Origin: Eubacterium sp.
Lineage (GTDB): Bacteria > Bacillota_A > Clostridia > Lachnospirales > Lachnospiraceae
Direction: 5' to 3'
Assembly (NCBI GenBank): GCA_023663915.1
Contig: JAMPGN010000113.1
Coordinates: 1-13,299 of the forward strand
DNA length: 13,299 nt
Shown here: positions 1 to 8,297 of the stretch, one piece after another
Numbering within the stretch: the stretch's first letter is position 1
Layout of the letters: every line of letters begins with the position of its first letter
The notes under the pieces: generated by a model
What the model saw: only the letters and a program-made list of their open reading frames with translations
Databases searched by the model: none
What the model was told of the DNA's origin: nothing
Made by a program: the position numbers and the translations under genes

Positions 1-1
1 A

Positions 2-616
2 GTATTATTGCTGAATGGAAGCCCTCATGAACATGGATGTACTTACACTGCATTAAAGGAAGTTGCGGAAAGCCTGCGTTCCAATGGAGTAGAGGCAGAA
101 ATGCTTTGGATTGGAGCAAAACCTATTTCCGGCTGTATTGGATGTGGCAAATGCAAAAATGCAGGCATGTGTGTGTTTGACGATCAAGTAAACGAAATCC
201 ACAAACGCATGGACGAATTTCAAGGACTGATTATCGGTTCTCCTGTGTATTATGGAGGACCCAGCGGTCAGATTAAATGTTTTCTTGACAGACTTTTCCA
301 GAGTTCTCTTTTCGAGTGGAAAGGCAAACTTGGCGCCGCAGTTGTTTCATGCAGAAGAGGCGGCGCTTCCATGGCATTCCAAAGCCTGAATATGTATTTT
401 ACTATTTCAAACATGCAGGTTGTAGGCTCTCACTATTGGAATCAAGTACATGGTTTCACACCGGAAGATGTAGAAAGGGATGAAGAAGGTTTACAGACTA
501 TGCGTATACTTGGGCAGAATATGGCATGGCAGCTTAAAAACATGGATGCTGGAAAAAAAGAAGGGGTTGAACTTTCTGAGTATGAGGAACGCATGTGGAC
601 TCACTTTATAAGATAA
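2..616 (+). CDS. Flavodoxin-family NAD(P)H-dependent FMN reductase / iron-sulfur flavoprotein-like, 5' truncated
   Basis: The reading frame is open from base 2 and begins V-L-L-L-N-G-S-P, the first beta strand and phosphate loop of the NADPH-dependent FMN reductase/flavodoxin-like fold. Only the initiator and a few residues should therefore be missing beyond the window edge; the in-frame TTG at 8 is not a credible start. A compact cysteine cluster C-x2-C-x2-C-x5-C (codons at about 134-172) resembles the [4Fe-4S] motif of archaeal/clostridial iron-sulfur flavoproteins. It is followed by the family motif GSPVYYGGPSGQIKCFLDR (FMN-binding loop). The length of about 205 residues is normal. By family it is a cytoplasmic FMN-dependent oxidoreductase; the substrate is unknown. 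It converges on the EEP-family gene, with only 17 bp and no terminator hairpin between the stop codons. The four Cys could instead be structural. Confidence 0.85.
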   Translation, partial: VLLLNGSPHEHGCTYTALKEVAESLRSNGVEAEMLWIGAKPISGCIGCGKCKNAGMCVFDDQVNEIHKRMDEFQGLIIGSPVYYGGPSGQIKCFLDRLFQSSLFEWKGKLGAAVVSCRRGGASMAFQSLNMYFTISNMQVVGSHYWNQVHGFTPEDVERDEEGLQTMRILGQNMAWQLKNMDAGKKEGVELSEYEERMWTHFIR

Positions 617-633
617 TGTCAGCCCACCACCCT

Positions 634-1722
634 CTATTCAACCACAAACCCCATCACCACCGGATCATGATCCGAATACGCATACCCATAATCCACATTC
701 CGATATTCCTTCACCGCCACATTCTCCGACACGATAAATCCATCCAGCGTGACCGTATAAGTCACTCCTTCCTCATAAGGCTGGTCTGCACTCCTGCAAG
801 TCTCATGTGCAACATCTTCAGGAATTATGGCGTCATCAATCGCCATATGAAACCCTTCTGGAAGTTTCTCGCGCGGGAACAGATACGCCCATTCCGGCGC
901 GTTCTTTGTTGTCTCTTCCTTGATGTTATGATTATAGTCACCGCCGCAGATCACATAATTGCCCTGTGCATAATCCGCCGTCATGTCCTCAAAAAGCATC
1001 GACAACTGCCCTTCCCGGATCTCATCATTGCTACCATAAGCCGACAGATGCACATTGTAGATGCACAGAAACTTCCCATTCTGTGTAGGAATCCGTGAAA
1101 TCGAATAGCACCTATCCAGATCGACAAATTTGCTAAACGACTCCGAAATCGGGAAACTCCTCCGCATCGTCTCCGCGATTTCACCCCTCGAATATGTCAC
1201 CAATCCGGCAACATTTGCCCCGTGCGGCTGCCACGGCGGAAAGAACAGAAACGGTGAATCGTAATTCTGTGCAAAATCATAATAATAGCCTTTGATAAAC
1301 CGGTTTAAGATCTCCAGCTGGTCAATATGGTAGCTTCTCGTACCGTCCCGGTCAACTTCCTGTATCAGAATAAAATCCGGATTGATCCCGCTGACTGCCG
1401 TACCCATCGCAGAAACGTTCGCCAGAACGCTCTCCTCATCTTTCGCCCACGAATATTTCCCGCCGTCCATGAAGAAACTGTAATCCTTCGTGTATGCACC
1501 AAACCCGATATTGTAGGTCATGACCTGATATTCTTCGCCCTCTTTTACAAAAAAATCGTCATCGAAGTCCGCATCATCACCGCTTCTATTGACTTCAAGA
1601 GTCAATTTATCCGGTAAGCGGTAATAACTGGTCAATACATAGATAAAGTAGCCGCCAACCACCAAAACAACCGCTGCCAACACCACCAAAACAACTTTTG
1701 CTATCCTTTTCCTCTTTTTCAA
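634..1722 (-). CDS. Membrane-anchored endonuclease/exonuclease/phosphatase (EEP) family protein
   Basis: A 362-residue protein. A basic N terminus (MKKRKR) and one hydrophobic segment at about residues 9-30 indicate a signal anchor with the catalytic domain outside the cytoplasm. The EEP (DNase I-like) fold is recognised by MTYNIG with Asn71, the metal-binding Glu122 in LIQEVD, His225 in YNVHLSAYG, Asp262/Asn264 in GGDYNHN, and the terminal Ser-Asp-His motif at 350-352. All expected catalytic positions are present, so an active metal-dependent phosphoesterase is likely. Substrate (nucleic acid, phospholipid or sugar phosphate) cannot be told from sequence. The start is TTG at 1722, preceded by a strong GGGAGGAAGG ribosome binding site. 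It lies 45 bp downstream of the MBL-fold gene in the same direction, suggesting one transcript. Family confidence is high; the physiological role is unknown. Confidence 0.85.
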   Translation of the reverse strand: MKKRKRIAKVVLVVLAAVVLVVGGYFIYVLTSYYRLPDKLTLEVNRSGDDADFDDDFFVKEGEEYQVMTYNIGFGAYTKDYSFFMDGGKYSWAKDEESVLANVSAMGTAVSGINPDFILIQEVDRDGTRSYHIDQLEILNRFIKGYYYDFAQNYDSPFLFFPPWQPHGANVAGLVTYSRGEIAETMRRSFPISESFSKFVDLDRCYSISRIPTQNGKFLCIYNVHLSAYGSNDEIREGQLSMLFEDMTADYAQGNYVICGGDYNHNIKEETTKNAPEWAYLFPREKLPEGFHMAIDDAIIPEDVAHETCRSADQPYEEGVTYTVTLDGFIVSENVAVKEYRNVDYGYAYSDHDPVVMGFVVE

Positions 1723-1767
1723 TGAACCTTCCTCCCGTCCCGCTGCTCTATGGCTATGTACAATGAC

Positions 1768-2592
1768 TCACTGCTTCTTTGTCTGTTCTATCCATATGCG
1801 CATCCCGCAATGCATCTGCACCAGCCGATTCCCCATAATCGGCTTCATTAAGTCGATTGCCTTCTGTCCCGTGCAGTGCCCCGTATAAAAGATCGTATTC
1901 TCTTTTGCCAACGCTTCCGCCGTCTTCCGGACAGTCTCTTTTTCCTCTTCGGTGTACTCACCCTTTTTCATCATATGAAAACCGCTGACTACAATGTCCG
2001 GTGCACCGCCGTACAATTCCCGGTACTTATCCAGAATGTTCAGAATGCCGTTGTGTGCACACCCGGAGAGCAAAACCTTTTTCTCTCCCTGTATCACAAG
2101 ACATTGCTCATGCGCAAATTCATCCTGCCTGTCTGCTCCGTCCGTCCGAATCGACAACCCGGTATTGCTCTGCGGCCAGAACTTTCTGCCCGTGATTCCG
2201 GTAAAAAGCGAGATTTCCCCGTCAATCTTCTTATCGCCGGACAGCATTTGCACCTTCGGCATTTTCCCGATCTCTTTCTCGATTCCGATGTACCTCTCCC
2301 CGTGGTAATAATCCAAAATCGCAGACTGCTGCATATAGACAACAGCATTCGGATTGATCTTACGAAAAGCCAGCAATCCGCCGGAATGATCGTAATGCCC
2401 GTGGCTTAACACGACCAGATCCACATCTTTCAAATCTACGCCTAACCGACGTGCATTCTCCCATGTCCTGTCACTTGCGCCGGTGTCCATGAGAATCTTA
2501 TGTTTTCCTGTCTCGATATATAGACTCAGCCCATGTTCATATTCACACTGCGGATCGCCGCATGTGTCTTCCATCAATACCGTAATATGCAT
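1768..2592 (-). CDS. Metallo-beta-lactamase fold hydrolase (COG1237-like)
   Basis: A 274-residue MBL-fold protein. It carries the zinc-binding signature SHGHYDHSGG (His64, His66, Asp68, His69), SGCAHNG (His180), TGHCTG (His239) and HCG (His261). ILMDTG near residue 35 and GLSLYIET near 21 are typical of the subgroup often annotated as 7,8-dihydropterin-6-methyl-4-(beta-D-ribofuranosyl)aminobenzene-5'-phosphate synthase-like. That specific activity should not be assumed in a bacterium. The start is the ATG at 2592, with GAGGTG six bases upstream. A longer frame to a TTG at 2631 runs into the terminator hairpin of the preceding gene and adds a non-homologous-looking N terminus, so I rejected it. 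No signal peptide: cytoplasmic. It is followed 45 bp later by the EEP-family gene. The substrate is unknown. Confidence 0.85.
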   Translation of the reverse strand: MHITVLMEDTCGDPQCEYEHGLSLYIETGKHKILMDTGASDRTWENARRLGVDLKDVDLVVLSHGHYDHSGGLLAFRKINPNAVVYMQQSAILDYYHGERYIGIEKEIGKMPKVQMLSGDKKIDGEISLFTGITGRKFWPQSNTGLSIRTDGADRQDEFAHEQCLVIQGEKKVLLSGCAHNGILNILDKYRELYGGAPDIVVSGFHMMKKGEYTEEEKETVRKTAEALAKENTIFYTGHCTGQKAIDLMKPIMGNRLVQMHCGMRIWIEQTKKQ

Positions 2593-2617
2593 CTTGCACC
2601 TCTTTTTCCTATAGCAT

Positions 2618-2653
2618 AAAAAGGCAGCCAACCCTTCCGCCGGTTCGACCGCC
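2618..2653 (-). terminator. Intrinsic terminator after the hydrogenase-like sensor gene
   Basis: On the minus strand, GGCGGUC...GGCUGCC and AACC...GGUU pair (11 bp with one bulged G and some G-U pairs) around an 8-nt loop. A run of five U follows at 2618-2622. It sits 28 bp after the sensor stop codon and ends about 25 nt before the MBL-fold start, so the sensor should form its own transcript with the downstream pair isolated or reached by read-through. Confidence 0.7.
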
Positions 2654-2680
2654 CAATCATTTACTCACTGTCTTACATCC

Positions 2681-4609
2681 TTACATCAATACTTTGTTCG
2701 TCTCAGCAATCATCGCTTCCACATCTTTTGCAATCTGCTCCAACTCTTCCATCGACTCCTTGATGCTTACGCTGTTATCGGAAGTGAAATTAACGCCGTC
2801 AATCGCTCCATCCGTCGCAACGATCAGATTTTGAACGGTATTGTCAAAGTTCTGTATGATATCATTGACGTTATTGATCGCATTCTGAACTTCTGCATCA
2901 CTCTCTTTCGCATTGCCGACCGATGCCTTAGAATTATCGGAAAGCTCCCTAATATTGGTTGCCACAACCGCAAAACCGCGTCCTGCTTCTCCGGCTCTTG
3001 CCGCCTCGATCGCCGCATTTAACGAAAGCAAATTAATCTTGCTCGCAATCTTCTCGACATTCTGCGTCATCTCGTTATATTTGGAAACGCTGACGTTGAT
3101 CGCCTGCATCGCCTGCATAATCTGCTGGTTCATCCGGTTCAGTTCTTCCATACGCGCCGATACATCCGTCATCTCCTTCGAGCTCTTACCGCTTGCCTCC
3201 TGTATCTGCTCGGCTTCCTGCTTCACCTGTTCCAGACTGTCAAACAGATTTCCAAATACGCGCATCAGTTCATTATTCATATCGAGAACTTTCTCATTGA
3301 CCGCGCTTACCTTCTGACGCTCTTCCTTGATTGCCTGCATCATAAACTCATGGCAGTTCTCCGGCGCGTTCAGCCCGCGTGCGATCGCAATCGCCATCTC
3401 ACGGCATGACCGATAACCGCAGGAATGGCAGTCGAAATTCTTTTCATCCTTCGTGTGCTTGCCAAGACTGGCAAATGCCGCCTCAATCTCTTTCTCGGAG
3501 ACCTCTTTCTCATGAATATCGTAATGTCTGTATGTACGGATATAGTCATCCAGCTTAAGCGTCTTATCGAACTCGGCAAACTGCTGATCCACGCCCTTCC
3601 TCGTCGTGTTCGCCTTGCGGACTTTCTTCGCGTACTTTTCAACGTCGTGCATGATATTATTCATGGCAAAACGCTGATAGTGCACTCCCGTCGCAGGACC
3701 TCCGTTACAGCCGTCGTCACAGTTGAGCACATCGAACAAATCAGGTTTCTCAGACTCTTTTAGCGTGCTGTATGTCTCCATATCATGGTAGAGTGACTCC
3801 GTACCCTCAGACGTGATCACGTTCATATCGGGAGCATGCGTCAGAATATTGCTCATCAATCCGCCCGGCTTCGGGTAAATCGCCCCCTCCAGCCCTTGGC
3901 TTCCGTCAAACTCAAACTCACTGAATATCTTAACTTCCGGCAGCCTTACATGGTTCTCCTCAAAAAACTGCCGCAAATGCTCCATGGTCACATTATAATC
4001 CACAAGCCCTGTCTCTCGAAATTCTTCGATCTTGGCAATACACGGAGAGATCGCCGCAATCTTTCCCTTATAACCTAACACTTTCTTCATATAAACCGCT
4101 AGACAAAGCATGGGGCTATGTATCGGGGAAAGATTAGAATAGAGTTCTGGTTTGTGCTTCTGCACATAATTCACCACCGCCGCACAAGGCTGTGATATCA
4201 GTTTCACACCCGGATTCTTCTGCATATAGCGCAGATGCGCCCATGTACAGATATCCGCGCCAAAGCTCACATCATAAATCTTCTTAACGCCGTGATCTAA
4301 AAGCCACTGGAGCGCATGCCTCCAATTCCCATCAAATGCGATCTTGATGGAAGGCGCCGCAATCAGCGCAATCTCCTGTCCCCTACGCAGATCTTCCAAA
4401 AACCGCTGCGTGTCATCGACATAGGATCTCGCACCATGGGAACATGCCTTGATACACGCACCACACTTAATACACTCTACATCATCGATCAAGATCTTAA
4501 ACCGCCCGCTTTCGTCTATACGGGCGATATTTGCATCCCCGATTGGACACGCACGCACACACGCATTACATCCAACACACTTATCGACATCCACATTAAT
4601 GATACTCAT
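2681..4609 (-). CDS. Putative sensory [FeFe]-hydrogenase-like protein with C-terminal chemoreceptor signalling domain
   Basis: A 642-residue soluble multidomain protein. Residues 8-60 form a two-cluster ferredoxin (Cys11/14/17/21 and 46/49/52/56). Residues 75-320 match the [FeFe]-hydrogenase large-subunit domain, with H-cluster Cys positions retained as ISQPC (142), SPCIAK (190) and CDDGC (297, 301). A further four-Cys Fe-S module, [10 protein letters not shown] plus C419, follows. A coiled-coil MCP signalling domain covers about 430-642, with the conserved hairpin tip [20 protein letters not shown] at 525-544. There are no membrane segments, so it is cytoplasmic. In catalytic enzymes the residue before the first H-cluster Cys is the proton-relay Cys; here it is Pro141. 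This fits the sensory (group C/D-like) hydrogenases and a role in H2 or redox sensing coupled to CheA. The start is ATG 4609, since AGGAGA lies six bases upstream; an ATG 27 bp earlier lacks one. The H2-sensing role is inference. Confidence 0.85.
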   Translation of the reverse strand: MSIINVDVDKCVGCNACVRACPIGDANIARIDESGRFKILIDDVECIKCGACIKACSHGARSYVDDTQRFLEDLRRGQEIALIAAPSIKIAFDGNWRHALQWLLDHGVKKIYDVSFGADICTWAHLRYMQKNPGVKLISQPCAAVVNYVQKHKPELYSNLSPIHSPMLCLAVYMKKVLGYKGKIAAISPCIAKIEEFRETGLVDYNVTMEHLRQFFEENHVRLPEVKIFSEFEFDGSQGLEGAIYPKPGGLMSNILTHAPDMNVITSEGTESLYHDMETYSTLKESEKPDLFDVLNCDDGCNGGPATGVHYQRFAMNNIMHDVEKYAKKVRKANTTRKGVDQQFAEFDKTLKLDDYIRTYRHYDIHEKEVSEKEIEAAFASLGKHTKDEKNFDCHSCGYRSCREMAIAIARGLNAPENCHEFMMQAIKEERQKVSAVNEKVLDMNNELMRVFGNLFDSLEQVKQEAEQIQEASGKSSKEMTDVSARMEELNRMNQQIMQAMQAINVSVSKYNEMTQNVEKIASKINLLSLNAAIEAARAGEAGRGFAVVATNIRELSDNSKASVGNAKESDAEVQNAINNVNDIIQNFDNTVQNLIVATDGAIDGVNFTSDNSVSIKESMEELEQIAKDVEAMIAETNKVLM

Positions 4610-4697
4610 AAGTCTCTCCTTTGCGTTTTGATACATTATTTACGAAAAATAATATAAAGATTTTTGTTTAATGAATAGTTTTCCCAATAAAAGTACC

Positions 4698-4733
4698 TAT
4701 ATAAATTATAAAATGTTCTCTCCTACGTGTCAA
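4698..4733 (-). promoter_or_regulatory. Sigma-A promoter of the hydrogenase-like sensor gene
   Basis: The minus strand reads TTGACA (4728-4733), a 17-nt spacer, then TATAAT (4705-4710): an exact housekeeping consensus with optimal spacing. Transcription should start near 4698, giving a 5' leader of roughly 90 nt. That leader is AU-rich and contains a 7-bp AU hairpin (4635-4653) before the ribosome binding site. It marks the sensor as a transcription unit separate from the nickel operon upstream. Confidence 0.85.
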
Positions 4734-4788
4734 CAAGTGAAATGCTTAAAAGCGGAAACGGAAACCATCCGAGAAACCACCATGAAAA

Positions 4789-5391
4789 CTATACCGACAG
4801 ATCAACGATCCTCGTCGCGATCCGCCGCGCCAGATGCCTATTATGCGTGATTGCAATGATCCCCATATTCCGTTTAGCCGCCTCGTCCAAAACGACGTTC
4901 CATATCTGCGCCTGCGTGACCACATCTAACATCGTGCTCATCTCATCACAGATCAGATAATCCGCGCCGCTAAAGAGCGCGCGCGCCACGCAGAATCTCT
5001 GCAGTTCCCCGCCGGATAATTCCCGTGGGAAACGGTCAAGCCATGCCCGCTCAATGCCGAGCTTATAAAGCAGGTCTTCCCTGACCGTACCGCCTTCTTT
5101 GAGCGTCCGCTTCATATGCCAGCGGGGATTGAGCGCCTCTTCGGGATGCTGCCAGACCAGTTGGACGGGGCAGACTCCGTCTTTCGGGAGCGGTTTATCG
5201 TCCAGACATATCTGTCCTTTCGTCGGATGCAGATATCCCGCCAAAAGCATCGCGAGCGTCGTCTTGCCATAGCCGCTCGGCGCAAAAAGCGCCAGACATT
5301 CTCCCCTGTCCACCTTTAAGTCGCATTCTTCCAGTATCCACGGCTGCCTTCTGCCGTAGCGGAAATACACACTTTTTGCCTCAAGCGCCAT
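4789..5391 (-). CDS. ABC importer ATPase 2 (NikE/DppF-like), nickel/peptide type
   Basis: A 200-residue ATPase, the second of a pair. The nucleotide-binding parts are complete: Walker A APSGYGKTT (37-45, with Ala for the usual first Gly), Q-loop Gln81, signature LSGGE (125-129), Walker B LICDE (146-150) and switch His183. It ends soon after the H-loop and lacks the C-terminal oligo-HPY extension of its partner, as short NikE-like subunits often do. The start codon overlaps the end of the upstream ATPase gene by 11 nt (ATGGCGCTTGA), with GAGGTG five bases upstream, implying translational coupling. It is the last gene of the lar-nik unit. I see no convincing terminator after it. Nickel as substrate is inferred from the neighbouring lar genes; a dipeptide or metallophore substrate remains possible. 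Confidence 0.85.
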   Translation of the reverse strand: MALEAKSVYFRYGRRQPWILEECDLKVDRGECLALFAPSGYGKTTLAMLLAGYLHPTKGQICLDDKPLPKDGVCPVQLVWQHPEEALNPRWHMKRTLKEGGTVREDLLYKLGIERAWLDRFPRELSGGELQRFCVARALFSGADYLICDEMSTMLDVVTQAQIWNVVLDEAAKRNMGIIAITHNRHLARRIATRIVDLSV

Positions 5392-6316
5392 AATAACACC
5401 TCACTTCACCGCCCCGTACTTCGCGCACCGGGGGAACACCCTGCACACACTCTGCTGTCCTATAAGGGCAGCGCGGTGCGAACAGGCAGCCTTCTGGAAG
5501 ATTTCCGGCATAGGGCTGATGGCCTTCGATGGGCGTAAAACCGTTTTGTGGCAATGCCTTCCACAATGCCTTGGAATACGGATGGCGAAGCGCATCGGGA
5601 CCACTTTGGAAATCAGAGGCGAAAGCCGTCTCGACAGTGGTTCCCGCGTAGAACACCGCGACCCTGTCCGCAAACTCAAATGCAAGATCGATATCGTGCG
5701 TAATCAGAATAACCGACTTTCCCTCATCCGCCATCTCGCGAAACATCCGAAGCGCCTCCAACGCCTGCGCAAGACCCATACCGGGAGTGGGCTCGTCCGC
5801 AATTACGACCTGCGCGTCCGCAATCAGGGCGGTAGACACCAGAACGCGCCTCGCCATACCGCCGGAAAGCTGGAACGGATAGAGCTGCCCCGTCTTATCC
5901 GGCAATCCAAATCTCTGAAAAAGACTCTCCCGCCTCTTCGTCTGCTTCGGTCTGCGGTGTCCGTCCGCCTGCGCTCCTATCCTCATCAAAGGATCAAGAT
6001 GGGCAACCGACTGCGGCACAAGCGCGATCTCTGTCCCCCGAAGTTCTTTCTGCCTCGCGGCTGTCAGCTCTTCTCCTTTATAATGCAGATGCCCGCGCAC
6101 GGTCACATTTTCGGGCAGAATACCGAGAATCGCCAAGGCAAGCAGGCTTTTGCCCGATCCGGATGCCCCCGCGACAGCGACAACCTCTCCGGGATATACC
6201 GTCAAATGCAAATCGGAAATGACCTGTAAATCGCTCTGCTCCAATCCGTGGTCATACCTCCGGAAAGAGACCGATAGATCATGGATTTCGAGTAACGTTT
6301 CTTCTTTCTGTTTCAT
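5381..6316 (-). CDS. ABC importer ATPase 1 (NikD/DppD-like) with oligo-HPY C terminus
   Basis: A 311-residue cytoplasmic ATPase of the peptide/nickel importer family. Visible motifs: Walker A GASGSGKS (50-57), Q-loop Gln102, signature LSGG (150-153), Walker B VVIADEP (170-176), switch His207, and the C-terminal oligo-HPY region (about 255-311). That region has GCLFAPRCP and four Cys (277, 283, 290, 307), as in DppD-type subunits. I chose ATG 6316, which places the first beta strand LLEIHDLSVSF eight residues in and has a GGAG about ten bases upstream. A longer frame to a GTG at 6418 overlaps the permease gene, lacks a ribosome binding site and adds an atypical basic N terminus. With ATG 6316, 88 bp separate it from the permease. 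It pairs with the next ATPase to energise the two permeases. Confidence 0.87.
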   Translation of the reverse strand: MKQKEETLLEIHDLSVSFRRYDHGLEQSDLQVISDLHLTVYPGEVVAVAGASGSGKSLLALAILGILPENVTVRGHLHYKGEELTAARQKELRGTEIALVPQSVAHLDPLMRIGAQADGHRRPKQTKRRESLFQRFGLPDKTGQLYPFQLSGGMARRVLVSTALIADAQVVIADEPTPGMGLAQALEALRMFREMADEGKSVILITHDIDLAFEFADRVAVFYAGTTVETAFASDFQSGPDALRHPYSKALWKALPQNGFTPIEGHQPYAGNLPEGCLFAPRCPYRTAECVQGVPPVREVRGGEVRCYYGA

Positions 6317-6404
6317 TTTTCTCTTTCTCCATACTAACCGCCATGATTCCGCCCAGTGGAATCTCAAACCTGTACAGAGAATGCCCGTACTTTGGACATT
6401 CACT

Positions 6405-7241
6405 TTAACCTTGCGCACTGTACGGGTCTATAAGCATCTGTATCTGCTCTCCCAATTTGTCCACAAGCAACACGATCAACACGAGGGTCAGTCCGGGCAA
6501 TACCGCCGGCCACCACATCCCCGTTGACAGATAGCGCATACTCTCCGACAAGATTATGCCGATCGCCGGCTGTTCCGGTGGCAGTCCGAATCCCAGAAAA
6601 GATATGGATGCCTCGTGTAGAATCGCATGTGGAAACATCAATATCAGTCCCACACAAAATTGCGGTATCAGATGCGGCAGAAGATGATGCACCAAGATCC
6701 AGCCACTTGATTTGCCGAGTTTACGGGACAATGCCACATATTGTCTTTGTCGGAGCTGTAACACTTCCCCCCGGATTATGCGCGCCAGACTGCACCAATG
6801 GGTTGCCGCGATCCCGATGAGCAGCCCTTTTAACCCTCGTCCCATGGCAAAAGAGATCAAAATGATAAGAATCGTATGCGGAACGCTCATCACCAGATCA
6901 ATAAGCCAGTTGACCAAAGTATCCACATACCTAGAGCCAACTGCGGCGGCGATTCCCACAAACACAGCGATCACTGCACTGATCACAGAAGCGGCAATGC
7001 CGACCGTCATACTGACTGCCAATCCCTTGAAGGTACGCCAGAAAAGATCGCGTCCGAGTGCATCCGTACCGAAAGGGTGTTCCCACGAAGGAGACTGCCC
7101 GGCATTCAGATAACTTCCGCTCACCGCCTCGTTGGGTATCAAAATACCTAAAGCGTAAATGCCTATCAAAACAAGTGCCACGGCCACCGTCAGAATCACA
7201 ACCTTAGCGCGACGGTTTAGTGCAGAATGCTTCCTTTTCAC
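6405..7241 (-). CDS. ABC importer permease 2 (NikC/DppC-like)
   Basis: A 278-residue integral membrane protein with about six hydrophobic segments. The N-terminal segment is followed by the extracytoplasmic motif HPFGTDALGRD (55-65), typical of the OppC/DppC/NikC branch. A coupling-helix (EAA-like) loop at about 169-190 contacts the ATPases, and ISFLGFGLPP is the usual late family motif. Its ATG overlaps the TGA of the preceding permease by 4 nt (ATGA), so the two are co-translated. Together they form the heterodimeric translocation channel. Family assignment is firm; nickel specificity rests on gene context only. Confidence 0.88.
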   Translation of the reverse strand: MKRKHSALNRRAKVVILTVAVALVLIGIYALGILIPNEAVSGSYLNAGQSPSWEHPFGTDALGRDLFWRTFKGLAVSMTVGIAASVISAVIAVFVGIAAAVGSRYVDTLVNWLIDLVMSVPHTILIILISFAMGRGLKGLLIGIAATHWCSLARIIRGEVLQLRQRQYVALSRKLGKSSGWILVHHLLPHLIPQFCVGLILMFPHAILHEASISFLGFGLPPEQPAIGIILSESMRYLSTGMWWPAVLPGLTLVLIVLLVDKLGEQIQMLIDPYSAQG

Positions 7242-8233
7242 TCTTCCACCTCCCGTATCTGCGGATCAATTACCCCGTAAAGCAGATTAGCAATCATATT
7301 GCCGACACAGACAAATAATGCCGAGAAAAGCGTCACGCCAAGAAGCAGGGGAACGTCGCCGTTTAACCCGGCAGCGGATATCGCACTGCCAAGCCCCGGA
7401 TAACTGAACACATTTTCCGCCATGACCGAACCGCCGAACAATTCCGCAAACGAGGCAAACTGCAGCGTCAGCGCCGGAAAAAGGATGTTCCGCAAACCAT
7501 GCCGCCGAAGAATCGTCCAGTTTCCTTCCCCTCTTGCCCTCGCAAACAATACATATTCGCTATGAAATACATCTGTCAACTTCTGACGAGTATGTAACGC
7601 AATATTGGCAAAAGACGTCAGGCTCAATGTAAATGCCGGCAAAATAAGGTGATACAGCTTTTGCCCTATTGTGACATTTTCGTTTCGTACACCAATCGGA
7701 CTAGAGAATCCGATCGGAAACCACTTGAGCCATACACCAAACACCAGAAGAAACACGAGCCCCAGCCAAAAGATGGGGATTGAGCTTAAGATATAGCAGA
7801 CTTTTTTGAGGATTTTATCGATCCACTTACCCTCATACATTCCCATGACACATCCGAGCAGAAAGCCAATCACACCGGAGAGCAGCCACGCGAGAACCAT
7901 TAATACCAGCGAATTGACAAAGCGTTCACCGATGATCTGGACAACCGGTCTGCGGTAAAGGGCGGATTCACCGAGATTCCCTTTCATCAATTCCGCAAGC
8001 CAGCTAAAATATCGCTCCACCGGCGGTTCATTCACGCCCCAATAATCTTCTATTTCCGCCCGCTGCTGTGGAGAAACGGCTGTTCCAAGCCCTAGAATAT
8101 ACTGCCTAACCGGATCGATGGGTGATTTGCTCACAAGCACAAACGAAACCACGCTCACCGCAAACAGAAGTGAAATAATCCTGATACTGTATGTAAAAAA
8201 GATACGGATCAGCCGCTTCAAAGTTCCTTTCAT
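7238..8233 (-). CDS. ABC importer permease 1 (NikB/DppB-like)
   Basis: A 331-residue permease. An N-terminal membrane segment (about 11-34) is followed by the periplasmic-type loop with DPVRQYILG and WGVNEPPVERYFSWL, characteristic of the OppB/DppB/NikB branch. Further membrane segments lie at about 103-133, 146-170, 192-212 and 295-322. The EAA-like coupling loop is near 231-250, followed by PALTLQFA and the conserved SYPGLGSAI. The start is ATG 8233, because GGAGG lies seven bases upstream. An open frame of 60 more codons overlaps the lipoprotein gene and has no such signal. It is separated from the upstream lipoprotein gene by 64 bp, which holds the perfect 10-bp palindrome TGACCGGTCA (8277-8286) right after that gene's stop. 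Confidence 0.88.
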   Translation of the reverse strand: MKGTLKRLIRIFFTYSIRIISLLFAVSVVSFVLVSKSPIDPVRQYILGLGTAVSPQQRAEIEDYWGVNEPPVERYFSWLAELMKGNLGESALYRRPVVQIIGERFVNSLVLMVLAWLLSGVIGFLLGCVMGMYEGKWIDKILKKVCYILSSIPIFWLGLVFLLVFGVWLKWFPIGFSSPIGVRNENVTIGQKLYHLILPAFTLSLTSFANIALHTRQKLTDVFHSEYVLFARARGEGNWTILRRHGLRNILFPALTLQFASFAELFGGSVMAENVFSYPGLGSAISAAGLNGDVPLLLGVTLFSALFVCVGNMIANLLYGVIDPQIREVEE

Positions 8234-8297
8234 GGAAATCCTCCGTTTCTGCCTGTTTTCATACTCCCACTCATTCTGACCGGTCATGTATAATGCT

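Noticed and set aside
4734..4788. Terminator after the last gene of the nickel operon
   Set aside because: Only a 4-bp stem and direct GGTTTC repeats are visible, without a proper U tract. Not supportable as an intrinsic terminator.
5519..6229. 236-codon open frame on the plus strand
   Set aside because: It lies opposite the ATPase gene with intact Walker motifs; the composition is typical of an antisense shadow frame.
6317..6418. N-terminal extension of ATPase 1 to a GTG at 6418
   Set aside because: No ribosome binding site before the GTG, overlap with the permease end, and extra residues unlike the family. ATG 6316 gives the usual N terminus.
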